This document shows, in pieces, positions 51,277 through 59,756 of a DNA stretch of 64,000 nt. Both the position numbers and the translations under genes were made by a program. The DNA is from Ruthenibacterium lactatiformans. GTDB lineage: Bacteria > Bacillota > Clostridia > Oscillospirales > Ruminococcaceae. The notes beneath the pieces are model-generated. The model saw only the letters and a program-made list of their open reading frames with translations. It searched no databases and was not told where the DNA came from. How positions within the stretch are numbered: the stretch's first letter is position 1; the number at the start of each line of letters is the position of its first letter. The stretch lies in the NCBI RefSeq assembly GCF_000949455.1, contig NZ_JXXK01000010.1:45080-109079 (forward strand). Reading direction: 5' to 3'.

Positions 51277-51879
51277 TCAGCAGTCCTCCTGCCAGTCGTA
51301 AAGCAGGAGGTCATGGCTGGATGTGTTGGGGCGTAGAGCCGCAGCGCGAAACCGATAATTTGTAAAAACAAAGCCGGTAGGCCTGTGAGTGTACTGGACA
51401 GCGAGGACATGGTACTCCCGGCCCATCCAGTGAGCAGGTTCCAGCACCTGCTCGGTTTCGTTATCAAAATCAAGGTCAAAGACCCAGTTGTCCCGGCAGC
51501 TGTCCGGATCAGCGTATGCCTCCCCGCCCGGCAGGGACAGGAGCTTTTGCTTCATGTCTTCATAGCCATGAAGTCCCGGGTGCTCTTTCAAAAACGACTG
51601 CTCCAGTTCCTTCCTAAAGGTGTCGAACGGGATGAAAGGCCGTTTCTCTTCAAAATCACCGTTCCCATCCAGCGCAATTACCCGGCCATCCGAGATGACC
51701 TCAATGATAACGTCCTTTCGGATGCGGCTGTCGTTTTCATAGCAATCCGACGTAGAAGTGTACCAGGTGCCGTCTACCATATCACGATTGCAGTAGTAGT
51801 GGGGCTGGCTGACAGACCGGAACACATCTTTACAGAAGCCGGTGTCCTCAAACAGAAAAGTAAGTTGAATTCTTTTCAT
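51277..51879 (-). CDS. hypothetical protein (200 aa)
   Basis: Not recognised. GGAGGG precedes MKRIQLTFLFEDTGFCKDVF. The text RPFIPFDTFRKELEQSFLKE and EYHVLAVQYTHRPTGFVFTN suggests a compact alpha/beta domain. It is 13 bases ahead of the 84-aa gene, likely one transcript. Confidence 0.65.
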   Translation of the reverse strand: MKRIQLTFLFEDTGFCKDVFRSVSQPHYYCNRDMVDGTWYTSTSDCYENDSRIRKDVIIEVISDGRVIALDGNGDFEEKRPFIPFDTFRKELEQSFLKEHPGLHGYEDMKQKLLSLPGGEAYADPDSCRDNWVFDLDFDNETEQVLEPAHWMGREYHVLAVQYTHRPTGFVFTNYRFRAAALRPNTSSHDLLLYDWQEDC

Positions 51880-51937
51880 TGCAGATCCCTCCATAGTAAT
51901 TGTTAATTTCTTCAGACAATGACATTCTCTAAAAAGC

Positions 51938-51982
51938 AAAAGGGCCGGCAAACAGCAAATGCGCTGTTTGTCGGTCCCTTTT
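51938..51982 (-). terminator. terminator within the minus-strand cluster
   Basis: AAAAGGGCCGGCAAACAGC pairs with GCTGTTTGTCGGTCCCTTTT, giving T-runs on both sides. Confidence 0.7.
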
Positions 51983-52052
51983 CAAAAGTGGCCCTTGCCA
52001 GAGGGCAAGGCAGTTGTTGTTGAAAAAAGTATATCCAGTTGCGCCGGCTAAT

Positions 52053-52184
52053 CAGTCGGAAGGCGCTTTTAGGTGCCGAATGATCCAGTCATGCAGTTCC
52101 TGCTCACCCGCATCGCCGTTTGCAATGGAGATGAATCTTTGCCTGGAGTTTGAAAGGCCAATCATTGTTTAGACACCTTGGCAT
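52053..52184 (-). CDS. small hypothetical protein (43 aa)
   Basis: Starts MPRCLNNDWPFKLQARFISI and ends HLKAPSD. Begins 3 bases after the stop of the 185-aa gene and uses codons like its neighbours. No separate ribosome site, so it would rely on coupling. Confidence 0.4.
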
Positions 52185-52186
52185 TT

Positions 52187-52744
52187 TCATGCGGCTTTAT
52201 CCGCTTCATCCGCCGGGGGCAATTCATGGATGACGGGAGCGGAGAGCAAGAGGTCCATTCCGGTATCCTCCATCGGCTGCCAGGCGCCGTCACGCCAGAT
52301 GCAAGAGGTGGCCTTGTTATAGATCTCCGGGACTTTCTGGGGATCGTTGATGCATTCGTGAGAGACAAGCAGGCACATGTGCTGTAGGTAGAAATAGTGA
52401 AGGGACTGCTCGATCTCTCCCCGCAAGGTGTGGGCCAATGCTTCGATCTCATCCATATCCTGCCGCTGGAAGGCTGCATTAGAAATCTTTTTCAGGCACT
52501 GCGTTTGCTGAATCGCCGCATCAATATAGGTTTTAGCTTCATCAAACAGGCTATGCCTGATGCGGATATTGCTCAGGGCCACATGACGAGTGTATGCTGT
52601 GGCCGCCTTGCAGATCTTTTCCCGCAGTTCATCATAAGGCTTTTTGTATTTTGTTTTCAGCACGTCCAGCGATACGACCTCCAAGTTGCGCCGGAGGGTA
52701 TCCAACTGAATTTCAAGTGTCTTGCGCAATTCTTTTTCGTCCAT
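52187..52744 (-). CDS. hypothetical helical protein (185 aa)
   Basis: Not recognised. Starts MDEKELRKTLEIQLDTLRRN with GGGAGG upstream. Mostly amphipathic helices up to residue 150, then a Pro-rich tail (SAPVIHELPPADEADKAA). Possibly a coiled-coil scaffold. Confidence 0.65.
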   Translation of the reverse strand: MDEKELRKTLEIQLDTLRRNLEVVSLDVLKTKYKKPYDELREKICKAATAYTRHVALSNIRIRHSLFDEAKTYIDAAIQQTQCLKKISNAAFQRQDMDEIEALAHTLRGEIEQSLHYFYLQHMCLLVSHECINDPQKVPEIYNKATSCIWRDGAWQPMEDTGMDLLLSAPVIHELPPADEADKAA

Positions 52745-52798
52745 AGTGTTCCTCCCTTTCCCAAGAGATTACCAGCCTGCTACCCATGTAGAGGCCGT

Positions 52799-53653
52799 TT
52801 ACAAATGATAGTTCCGTAAAAGTTCCTGTGCAGCCTCGGATACTGCGTCCCAATAACAATCCCAATAGGCATCGCAGCGCCCCAGATAGTGGTTGATGCG
52901 CCCCCGAATATCCTCGTCTTGGAGCAGCTGCTTTTTCTGCGCCTCCGTCAGCGCCAGATATTCAGGCAGTTTCCCAGCCTTCTCAAGAAGATCCTTTTGT
53001 GCGCATTCATCGTCATAAATCGTGGCCACAGTACGGATAAATTGGGGAGCCAGCGGCAAGGACCGCTTCTCAACCGCAATCAGGAAATGGTTCTCGCAGT
53101 ATTCTCCATCCAGATAGCACTCGTAGCTTTCTGCAGTTTCCTCCTCTACAAACTGGCTGTTCTCACGCCACTTCTCGATGCAGCCGTCGTTCAGCTCAGC
53201 GGTTAAGTCATCATGGAATTGCCGCCGAGCGTCCACCAAATTGGTGAACGGGATTTCATAGGAGCCAAATTCTCCATCTGTGGCCCAGTGTGATACGACC
53301 ACATAGAGGTCTGCCTGAGCGTATTCCTGCTCCGGGACGGCGAGGGGCGTCAGCATCTCAGGCGCCATGATGACCAGATCCAGCCCCAGCTCTTCCACGC
53401 GCTTTGGCGTATCATAGAGTTGAGAAAAGGTCTGCTCCAGCGCAGCGCGGGCGGCAGAAAGAGGCGGCGGATCAAAGGCACAATAGATGTCCGGCGTATC
53501 ATTTTCGGTTTCCCGGTCATCACCTGTGCGGATCTCAAGGATGCGCCCAAAGAGTCCATCATACTCACTTGCCTCATTGGCGAGAACGCGCCCACCTACT
53601 ATGTAGGCGGCGTTTTCATACATGAGCTTCTCGCCCGGTTCTTTGTAAATCAT
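52799..53653 (-). CDS. hypothetical protein (284 aa)
   Basis: Not recognised. Starts MIYKEPGEKLMYENAAYIVG with AAGGAGG upstream. Contains ADLYVVVSHWATDGEFGSYE and LDGEYCENHFLIAVEKRSLP; strongly acidic with many Tyr and Asp. No membrane segment or Cys cluster. Confidence 0.65.
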   Translation of the reverse strand: MIYKEPGEKLMYENAAYIVGGRVLANEASEYDGLFGRILEIRTGDDRETENDTPDIYCAFDPPPLSAARAALEQTFSQLYDTPKRVEELGLDLVIMAPEMLTPLAVPEQEYAQADLYVVVSHWATDGEFGSYEIPFTNLVDARRQFHDDLTAELNDGCIEKWRENSQFVEEETAESYECYLDGEYCENHFLIAVEKRSLPLAPQFIRTVATIYDDECAQKDLLEKAGKLPEYLALTEAQKKQLLQDEDIRGRINHYLGRCDAYWDCYWDAVSEAAQELLRNYHL

Positions 53654-53717
53654 AGCAACTCCTCCTTAAAAAATTGAATCAGAAGACTGCCCAATTTTCA
53701 TCGGCAAGATATGTTCG

Positions 53718-53894
53718 CTATCCGCGCCGAAAATGACGGCACCGCTCATAAACATGAAAATGGGCGGCGGAATAGGAACGATATGCCTGAAGACTCTTGG
53801 GCGGGTCCTGCCAATGACCAACAGACCGTTTGACGATGCTGTAAACGGCTGGTTTCCTGATATTTTTGAGTTTCTTTTCAATAGAGATTTGCAT
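53718..53894 (-). CDS. possible 58-aa basic protein
   Basis: AAGGAGGGCGATAAAGGTG precedes the ATG at 53894; it reads MQISIEKKLKNIRKPAVYSI to CRHFRRG. A different frame (53666-53881) is also open and has good codons in its last part, so an old frameshift is possible. Confidence 0.4.
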   Translation of the reverse strand: MQISIEKKLKNIRKPAVYSIVKRSVGHWQDPPKSLQAYRSYSAAHFHVYERCRHFRRG

Positions 53895-53985
53895 CACCTT
53901 TATCGCCCTCCTTGATCGAATGGGGCAGCGCCCGTTGAAGATGTCGGGAGCATCCTTGCGGGGACTCCCTGCATTTGCTGCGGCT

Positions 53986-54204
53986 TTACCACATATCGCA
54001 GTCGGCGGGAACAGAAACATACAGGTCTCCATCCTTCTCATAAACATCGGCCCCGTAGCCGCTGCGCATGATCGAGGTGATCACATCGGCTGTGCTTCTC
54101 TGATAATATGCATTCCATACGCCATGCCGATAGTAGACCTGCGGCCTGTCCCGAATCAGTTCTACGGCCCGTTCAAAGGCCAATTCGCATAAAGTTTCCA
54201 TCAT
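53986..54204 (-). CDS. small hypothetical protein (72 aa)
   Basis: Starts MMETLCELAFERAVELIRDR and ends VSVPADCDMW. Its ATG overlaps the stop of the preceding gene, so translation is coupled. Helix then strand pattern; family unknown. Confidence 0.6.
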   Translation of the reverse strand: MMETLCELAFERAVELIRDRPQVYYRHGVWNAYYQRSTADVITSIMRSGYGADVYEKDGDLYVSVPADCDMW

Positions 54205-54695
54205 GTTTCCTCCTGTGCCTCGCTGGCCTCAATGATGCCGCGCTTTCGCTTTAATTCCGCAATTTTCTGTTTCCATGCCTTTTTTGCCTGCTCAGCGCGC
54301 GCCAGTTCCGCCTGCTGATCTTCTGGGGAGAGAGCAGAAAATTCCCACTCCCGGCGGTCCCTGTCAATATCCGCGATGATGCGGCGTACCAGACGCATGG
54401 CAAGTTCGTTCTTTGTCGGAGGCAGCTGCTCCATAGCAGCCTGCCCCTGCTGGAAGAGAAGCAGATACCGGTCATACTGGGCTTCGGTGATGAAGCCCCA
54501 GCCGAAATCATCCTGGATCTCCCGCTCGTTGCGGTACTGCATCACTTTTTTAAATTCAGCCTGCCGGGCATCGCCTTCTTTCTCCACCGCCCGGGCAAAT
54601 TTAGCCTCTATGCGGTGCAGATCTCGAAGCACTTTCGTGCAGGCTGCCGCTTCCATCAAATAGCCATGATCCCGCGGCTTCAAATATCTACTCAT
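54201..54695 (-). CDS. hypothetical coiled-coil protein (164 aa)
   Basis: Not recognised. Starts MSRYLKPRDHGYLMEAAACT with GGAGGTG upstream inside the previous gene. It has charged helices throughout, ending in QAELARAEQAKKAWKQKIAE. Overlaps both neighbours, part of a coupled chain of three. Confidence 0.65.
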   Translation of the reverse strand: MSRYLKPRDHGYLMEAAACTKVLRDLHRIEAKFARAVEKEGDARQAEFKKVMQYRNEREIQDDFGWGFITEAQYDRYLLLFQQGQAAMEQLPPTKNELAMRLVRRIIADIDRDRREWEFSALSPEDQQAELARAEQAKKAWKQKIAELKRKRGIIEASEAQEET

Positions 54696-55368
54696 CTAAC
54701 ACCTCCATTTGCTTATCATCAGTGCTGCCCAGGGGGCAGGCGTAGCTTTTATCAATGCTGGGCATGGTGCAGCCCATATCAGGGTCATTACAGTCACAGT
54801 CCCAGCAAGGATCGAGTGGTTCTGGCCGGAGCCGGGTCCCTAAGACGATATACCTGCTCCATCTCCCACAAAAAGGGCAAGCGATGGTTCCGGCATGGGA
54901 GCGGTCAATTTGCTCTTGTGTGACGGGACCGACCTTCTGACAGCACTCATTTCGCACAAAAACGATATTGGCGGTCTCCAAGACCTCTGGACGGTATTTT
55001 TTGTTGAATGGGATAAAGTCGATCCATTGCGGATCATCGAAGAATCTGGCCACATGGAGCTGCAGGGCATCTTTTCGTATCTCAGCAGCAGAAGCCTTGA
55101 CATAGTTGTGCTCAGTGCACCACTGGATCAGGTCTTTCAGCAGCTGTGTCTCATTTTCTCGCTCAATCAGGGCCTCCGCCAATCTGCACCAGTTTTTTTC
55201 TTCGATTTCCCCCAGCTTGGTTTTTACAGCGTTCCAGTAAAAAGTTATTTTGTCTCTGCCAGAGCCTGTTCGTTCATAGCGGAACACACCGGTTTGCCAG
55301 AGGATGTCCTCATAGGTAATGGAAGAGAATTCTACTCCTCCGGGCAGCTTATAGTTCTCCTGATTCAT
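54688..55368 (-). CDS. Cys-rich hypothetical protein (226 aa)
   Basis: The C-terminal half holds a ribbon CPFCGRWSRYIVLG followed by CWDCDCNDPDMGC and a further Cys, enough for one or two metal sites. The N-terminal half (GGVEFSSITYEDILWQTGVF) is alpha/beta. Overlaps the following gene by 8 bases. Perhaps a nucleic-acid-binding zinc protein; family unknown. Confidence 0.65.
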   Translation of the reverse strand: MNQENYKLPGGVEFSSITYEDILWQTGVFRYERTGSGRDKITFYWNAVKTKLGEIEEKNWCRLAEALIERENETQLLKDLIQWCTEHNYVKASAAEIRKDALQLHVARFFDDPQWIDFIPFNKKYRPEVLETANIVFVRNECCQKVGPVTQEQIDRSHAGTIACPFCGRWSRYIVLGTRLRPEPLDPCWDCDCNDPDMGCTMPSIDKSYACPLGSTDDKQMEVLDE

Positions 55369-55393
55369 ATCCTCAGTACCTCGTAAAAATTAT

Positions 55394-55428
55394 GGCTGGC
55401 AGACTGTGCCAAACATAGTCTGCCAGCC
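55394..55428 (-). terminator. hairpin within the minus-strand cluster
   Basis: GGCTGGCAGACT (55394-55405) pairs with AGTCTGCCAGCC (55417-55428); on the minus strand ATAATTTTTAC follows. Confidence 0.65.
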
Positions 55429-55446
55429 GTTGTGCTTATCTCCAGC

Positions 55447-55764
55447 CTATAAAGCCTGTGGGGCGTCGCTGTCCTGATGGGAGCTATTTGTCGGAGGGGC
55501 TTTGCCGCTCATAACAAAAGAAAAAACCGCGCTCCAAATAGTCAAGGGAACAGGATCGTTGTCGATCTCTCTCAACGCCTCATCCATCCAGCACCTTTCG
55601 CAGATATGCACATGAGCGTACCTGCTCAAAGGGTTTAGAAAAGAGTGTTTCCCAGTGTATAATTCATTGCGACCGCACCTCGGACAGAGAAGCTGTTGTT
55701 CTGCTTCCTGCATCGGCAAAAGGCTTTCAAGGAATCGCCTGGCTTCATCTTCGGAGATTTTCAT
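55447..55764 (-). CDS. zinc-ribbon protein (105 aa), relative of the 49418 gene
   Basis: The core CPRCGRNELYTGKHSFLNPL, SRYAHVHICERCWMDEALRE matches the N-terminus of the 232-aa protein at 48720-49418 in order and spacing. GGAGG eight bases upstream fixes the start. The paralogue pair within one cluster suggests a duplicated module. Function unknown. Confidence 0.7.
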   Translation of the reverse strand: MKISEDEARRFLESLLPMQEAEQQLLCPRCGRNELYTGKHSFLNPLSRYAHVHICERCWMDEALREIDNDPVPLTIWSAVFSFVMSGKAPPTNSSHQDSDAPQAL

Positions 55765-55794
55765 GCTATATCCTCCGCCGCGATCATTGGGATT

Positions 55795-56400
55795 TTATTG
55801 GCACCAGCTCGGCCGGTGTCGATATAAGGTCAGGCCTACTATGCGGTGGATCTCCTTGTCATTGGTGATCTGGATAAATCCTTTTTTGCGGGCTACAACC
55901 CTGACATCCTCGTTCATATCGAGGCAAAAGACCTGTTCGCCATCCATCTTCCGAAGTTCCTGCGTGGTAAGAGGAATTTCGGCATCCTGTTTGCTTCCAG
56001 GCAGCATAAGTCCGGCCGCCAGCATGTTCACAGCAGTCCGATAGCCGGACTCAAACGCCTGCTCCACCGTGGCGCCGTTGCGTTCGCTGACGGCAAGCTG
56101 GTAGGCCTCAAAAGCGGCTGCGGCCGCAGGAATACCGGCGAATATCTGCTGAAGCGCCTGCTCAGCGGCAGAAACCCTGCGGTCAAGCGCCCGCTGTTCT
56201 ACGCTCTGTTCTGTAAACACGCTCGGCTCATATTCGCCAAAATAAAGATCGTGCAGGAAGTTGGGGTCAACCGTCACACCGCCTGTCATAGAGGAAGAGG
56301 ACTTGGACAGATCATCAGCAATTCTCTCCAGCGCCTTGATGAGCCTGGGCAGCTGGACCTCGTAAAATATATGCCCATATTTTGTTTCGTGGAAATTCAA
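55795..56400 (-). CDS. DUF6809-like protein
   Basis: A 201-aa protein, TTG start with AGGAGGTG upstream. The central part NFLHDLYFGEYEPSV, helices through AEQALQQIFAGI and ESGYRTAVNMLAAGLM follow the DUF6809 pattern of small helical element proteins. A C-terminal extension (DGEQVFCLDMNEDVRVVARK) has a beta texture and resembles a regulatory add-on. Function unknown. Confidence 0.6.
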   Translation of the reverse strand: MNFHETKYGHIFYEVQLPRLIKALERIADDLSKSSSSMTGGVTVDPNFLHDLYFGEYEPSVFTEQSVEQRALDRRVSAAEQALQQIFAGIPAAAAAFEAYQLAVSERNGATVEQAFESGYRTAVNMLAAGLMLPGSKQDAEIPLTTQELRKMDGEQVFCLDMNEDVRVVARKKGFIQITNDKEIHRIVGLTLYRHRPSWCQ

Positions 56401-56508
56401 AAAATTGACACCTCCTATTGTCGATAAGCAGCCGCCGCAGCTTGGAGCCTGCGGCGGTCTATGTGAAGCCGCCAATAGCGGCAGATTCCTTGGCTGGTTC
56501 GGAACAGC

Positions 56509-56964
56509 TTAGACAGTAAAGCCTTCCATACTGCATCGCAGGATGATGTAATCGGTCCGAAGGCTTTTCATGTGCTGTAAAATATCATCTTTGGATTGGT
56601 AACCCTCCAAATTCAGCACTTGCCGTTCAGAATGCCCTTCCTCATTGGTCAAGTTGCAGTACCAGTATCCGCTTTTGGTCTGGTAGACCTTCCGAGTTCT
56701 CTTGTGACCGGGGATCGTGAGCGTCAAATGCAGACCGCCGGCACCACACTCTGCATGTACGAGCATAAAAGTCGATTTATACAGCTCACGTTCTTCCTTT
56801 TCCACAAAACCTTTTAGGTCTGGTAGTCTGGGGCATCTTCCGGATGTGTGAGTCATATCACGCCGGTTCCGTTGGTATTTCCCTCGGCACCAGCAATTTT
56901 GCACTTCGCATTTTCCGCAATCCACACCGCCATAAAGAGGCGGAAAATAATGTTTCTGCTCCAT
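56509..56964 (-). CDS. Cys-rich hypothetical protein (151 aa)
   Basis: Starts MEQKHYFPPLYGGVDCGKCE with GGAGG upstream; the N-terminus has CGKCEVQNCWC and later GRCP, a likely metal site. The rest is beta-rich (LHLTLTIPGHKRTRKVYQTK). Family unknown. Confidence 0.6.
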   Translation of the reverse strand: MEQKHYFPPLYGGVDCGKCEVQNCWCRGKYQRNRRDMTHTSGRCPRLPDLKGFVEKEERELYKSTFMLVHAECGAGGLHLTLTIPGHKRTRKVYQTKSGYWYCNLTNEEGHSERQVLNLEGYQSKDDILQHMKSLRTDYIILRCSMEGFTV

Positions 56965-56974
56965 AGATAGCCTC

Positions 56975-57157
56975 CTATGCTGCTTTCTTTTTACTTTGCT
57001 GTACAGATAGCCTGACACGCCATTCTTCCGGATGGGGTTGATTCAGCCGGATTCGTTCTAAAAGGGCTTTGTTGGCGCAGAAGGCATATTGCTTCCATTG
57101 ACACCGCTGTGGGTGTTCCGGCCCTTGAAGGGTCAGATGCTCCAACGCATAAATCAT
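56975..57157 (-). CDS. small hypothetical protein (60 aa)
   Basis: Starts MIYALEHLTLQGPEHPQRCQ, ends QQSKKKAA. AAAGGTAGG upstream. Basic C-terminus. It lies between a YkgJ-type gene and the Cys-rich gene with short spacers. Confidence 0.55.
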   Translation of the reverse strand: MIYALEHLTLQGPEHPQRCQWKQYAFCANKALLERIRLNQPHPEEWRVRLSVQQSKKKAA

Positions 57158-57166
57158 AGCGGCATC

Positions 57167-57850
57167 CTACCTTTCCAACTCGAACCGCCGGAGCCGCTCC
57201 AGCAGCAGCCGGGTGTTCTGCTCGTACTGAGTGAGGAAGAGCGCATCCAAATCGAAGTTATAGTAGCGGTAAAACATCACCTGAAAGACTACCTGTTTAT
57301 CTAGCATTGGATCAATAGAGCGCATCCGTTTTCCGATTTCTGCAATGGATGCATACTCCTGTTTCAAATATTCTTTGTCCAGTCTGGGGAAGTTGTGATA
57401 GAACCAGTCTTTGACGGAGACTTTCCCACCGCTGAAATGATATTGCTGATTGCTGTCGAAACAGAGGCAGTATTCAAAATCATGGCCCCGCTCGCCAGGC
57501 CCAACAGAAAAAGGGTAAAGCCGGCAGGTCCGGGGACGCGCTTCATAGATGCTGCACAGGCCGTTTTTCAAGAAAATGCAGGAATCATCCGGTCCGGTGG
57601 TTTTCAGTGTAAAAATGGGGAAGCAAGTATCCGTCAGCGGCATGGGCTCGCAGTATCGGGCCAGCATTTCATCTATGGTGGAGATGCTGGGATCTCGGTC
57701 ACGCAAATACTTTGCCAGCCGGTAGGCATCCAGGCTTTCCACCATCACACTGTTCTCAATATGGCGGCAGCATTGACCGCATTTGCGGCATTGATAGTTA
57801 ACAACGTCTTTTGTGTGGACCAACACCGCCATTGTTTCTTGTTTATCCAT
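57167..57850 (-). CDS. YkgJ-type Fe-S/Zn cysteine-cluster protein
   Basis: A 227-aa protein. The motif CRKCGQCCRH plus DSCIFLKNGLCSIYEARPRTCRLYPF is the eight-Cys signature of the YkgJ/CxxCxxCC family thought to bind a metal cluster. The C-terminal part is helical. Members are found in very varied contexts and no reaction is established. No membrane segment. Confidence 0.85.
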   Translation of the reverse strand: MDKQETMAVLVHTKDVVNYQCRKCGQCCRHIENSVMVESLDAYRLAKYLRDRDPSISTIDEMLARYCEPMPLTDTCFPIFTLKTTGPDDSCIFLKNGLCSIYEARPRTCRLYPFSVGPGERGHDFEYCLCFDSNQQYHFSGGKVSVKDWFYHNFPRLDKEYLKQEYASIAEIGKRMRSIDPMLDKQVVFQVMFYRYYNFDLDALFLTQYEQNTRLLLERLRRFELER

Positions 57851-57867
57851 GGCAATCCTCCGAAAAA

Positions 57868-57894
57868 GGCCGTGACGGGAGATCCGTCACGGCC
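57868..57894 (-). terminator. hairpin upstream of the YkgJ-type gene
   Basis: GGCCGTGACGG (57868-57878) pairs with CCGTCACGGCC (57884-57894); on the minus strand it is followed by TTTTTCGG. Confidence 0.65.
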
Positions 57895-57944
57895 CAAAAC
57901 ATATAGGACAAATTCTGTTGTCCCCGTGTCATCTTACAACCGCT

Positions 57945-58193
57945 TTACGCACATGCGGCCAAGCTCATCATCGGGAGCGGGTTGCAGGCCGCCAGCGGAA
58001 AAGGGGACATGGAGAGGCAGTAGATGGAATTGAGCGTTTCAAAGCGCACCAGGTCATCCGACTGCTCATGGACGGCAACCACACGGGAAGTATGGTAGAT
58101 CTTACCGCCCGCGTGAAGAAGGGCGCTCTGCCCAAGCGCCAGAGGGCGCAGAAGAGCTCCGCGCATCACAATGGATTTCTTTGATTTCGTCAT
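57945..58193 (-). CDS. hypothetical protein (82 aa)
   Basis: Starts MTKSKKSIVMRGALLRPLAL with GGAGG nine bases upstream. A beta-rich middle (KIYHTSRVVAVHEQSDDLVR) recalls small SH3-like or regulatory folds. No family recognised. Confidence 0.6.
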   Translation of the reverse strand: MTKSKKSIVMRGALLRPLALGQSALLHAGGKIYHTSRVVAVHEQSDDLVRFETLNSIYCLSMSPFPLAACNPLPMMSLAACA

Positions 58194-58231
58194 ATAATTC
58201 GACCTCCATTCTATTCAAAATAAGTCGATGA

Positions 58232-58771
58232 TCACTCGTGGCATAACCGCAGAAACACGGTGCGAGTTTCCTCAAGGAGCTCTTGGATGCGTTTCATCGG
58301 TAATTTCTCGTGTCGGGAGATCTCCCTGATGCCATAGCCGTAACCCTTCATGCGGACGATCTTCATCTGCTGCTCAGAAATATGGGCGGCCAGTTCATGG
58401 AGCATCTGCTGCATTTCAAATTCCTGCATCACACGGTCTTGAGCCGGCAGTAATTCCTCCAGCGGAGTACCGTCCGGGTATAGGCCCAGATGGATGCTGA
58501 TGATTTCCGCATTACGCTTACGACGTGCTTGAACACGAAAATGGTCATAGACACATAAACGCATTCGATGTCTGGCAATAGCCGCGAATGAGAAATGCCG
58601 TGCCGATTCATCAGAAAAGTAATCTTTGACAGCTTTCAAATACGGGAAAATGACCACATCATAGAATTCACTCTCTGGCAGATGGTTGTCATTGAGAAAT
58701 TTATAGACCAGGCCGTGGTGCTCTGCAGCAAACTCCTGCTGTTCTTTGGTCAACGGTACTTCGCTTAACAT
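58232..58771 (-). CDS. sigma-70-like regulator
   Basis: A 179-aa protein. Its N-terminal helices include HFSFAAIARHRMRLCVYDHF followed by a basic stretch (RVQARRKRN) as in region 2; the C-terminus AAHISEQQMKIVRMKGYGYG, IREISRHEKLPMKRIQELLE resembles a region 4 helix-turn-helix. AAAGGAGG precedes the ATG. It could direct RNA polymerase to cluster promoters; it is the only obvious regulator in the minus-strand cluster. Confidence 0.7.
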   Translation of the reverse strand: MLSEVPLTKEQQEFAAEHHGLVYKFLNDNHLPESEFYDVVIFPYLKAVKDYFSDESARHFSFAAIARHRMRLCVYDHFRVQARRKRNAEIISIHLGLYPDGTPLEELLPAQDRVMQEFEMQQMLHELAAHISEQQMKIVRMKGYGYGIREISRHEKLPMKRIQELLEETRTVFLRLCHE

Positions 58772-58794
58772 CTTATTTCCTCCATTCTAAAATG

Positions 58795-58835
58795 AAAAAA
58801 GGGATACCCCCGGCCTGAGCCGAAGGTATCCCCTT
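58795..58835 (-). terminator. terminator between the sigma-like and the frameshifted gene
   Basis: AAGGGGATACC pairs with GGTATCCC followed by TTTTTT on the minus strand. Confidence 0.75.
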
Positions 58836-58872
58836 GCTGACATTTCATGCGGCATCGCCGCAACAAAAACAG

Positions 58873-59716
58873 TTACGCCGGCAACTTCTCATAGTCGCCG
58901 TTGACTTCCCCGACCACATAGCTTCCGTCCGGGCCCGGCGCCGCAGTCGCAGATTCCGGGATCACATAGTCGCAGTCGCTGGTGCGCTGCTCCTCATTGA
59001 TCAGGGCGCGCTGGATGTTGATGGCCTTGATCTGCTCCTTGAAGACATTGGCATAGGCGCGGATCTGAGCCAGCTCATCACCCTGGAAGTCGCGCACAAG
59101 GCGGAAGGTGGCGACGCTGTAGTCGTTGCCATTGTTCTCTTTCTTGAGCGCAATCTGGATCAGGCTGCCATAGGTGGCGCGCCGGCGGTAGACAAAGGCC
59201 CTGTTCAAGAATTCCTTGAACGGCTTAATGCTGGTGGGCGGCAGAGAGATCTGCAGAGGCATATACTCGCCGCTGCGCAGCAAGTAAATGTCCCGCATGT
59301 TCTTGCATGCCTTGCCGCGGCCGCCGTCCCGAGCCGAACCGTATGCGTTCATCGGGCAGGTGGCGCAGGCGCCGCCCGGTTCGCCAATACCAGTCTTGCC
59401 GTCCACAGAGGAGCAGAGGGGCTTGGTGTCCTCATCGTATTCGCTGCCTTCCGGCCAAAGGGTATAGGCGGAATGATTGTAGAGGATGACGCCCTCCAGC
59501 GTCCGGGCGTAGTCCGGGTTGTCGGGGTCCTCCGTAGGGATCTCAAACTGCAGGGCGCCGCCGGCGGGGATCTTGACCCGCTGGAAGCTCATCATCTGCA
59601 GGCCGTCCGCGTCCTCCGCGATCTCGTCACTGCTGAAATCCCCCATCCACCATTGCCGGGAGCATGAATTTGTTCTGCTCGTTTGCGGTCATCATAGAAG
59701 TGTTCTGTTCGTACAT
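58873..59716 (-). pseudogene. conserved element protein with an N-terminal +1 frameshift
   Basis: A good ribosome site (AGGAGG) and ATG at 59716 open a 29-codon frame (MYEQNTSMMTANEQNKFMLP, stop at 59627). The main frame (257 codons from an ATG at 59646) begins MGDFSSDEIAEDADGLQ. The frames join if the five G residues at 59640-59644 (minus strand) were four: AMVDGDFSSDE. So the gene has a single extra base in a G-run, or uses slippage or re-initiation. The body has a Cys cluster (GEPGGACATCP, KACKN) and a beta-rich fold like proteins coded beside DUF932 and SSB in other elements; single-strand DNA binding is a guess. Confidence 0.7.
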
Positions 59717-59756
59717 AGTTCGTTCCTCCTGTCAAATTTAGATGGATGGCAGCCGT

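Noticed and set aside
58834..59667. 277-codon plus-strand frame over the frameshifted conserved gene
   Set aside because: Low-complexity Val/Ala/Arg text typical of an antisense frame; no ribosome site.
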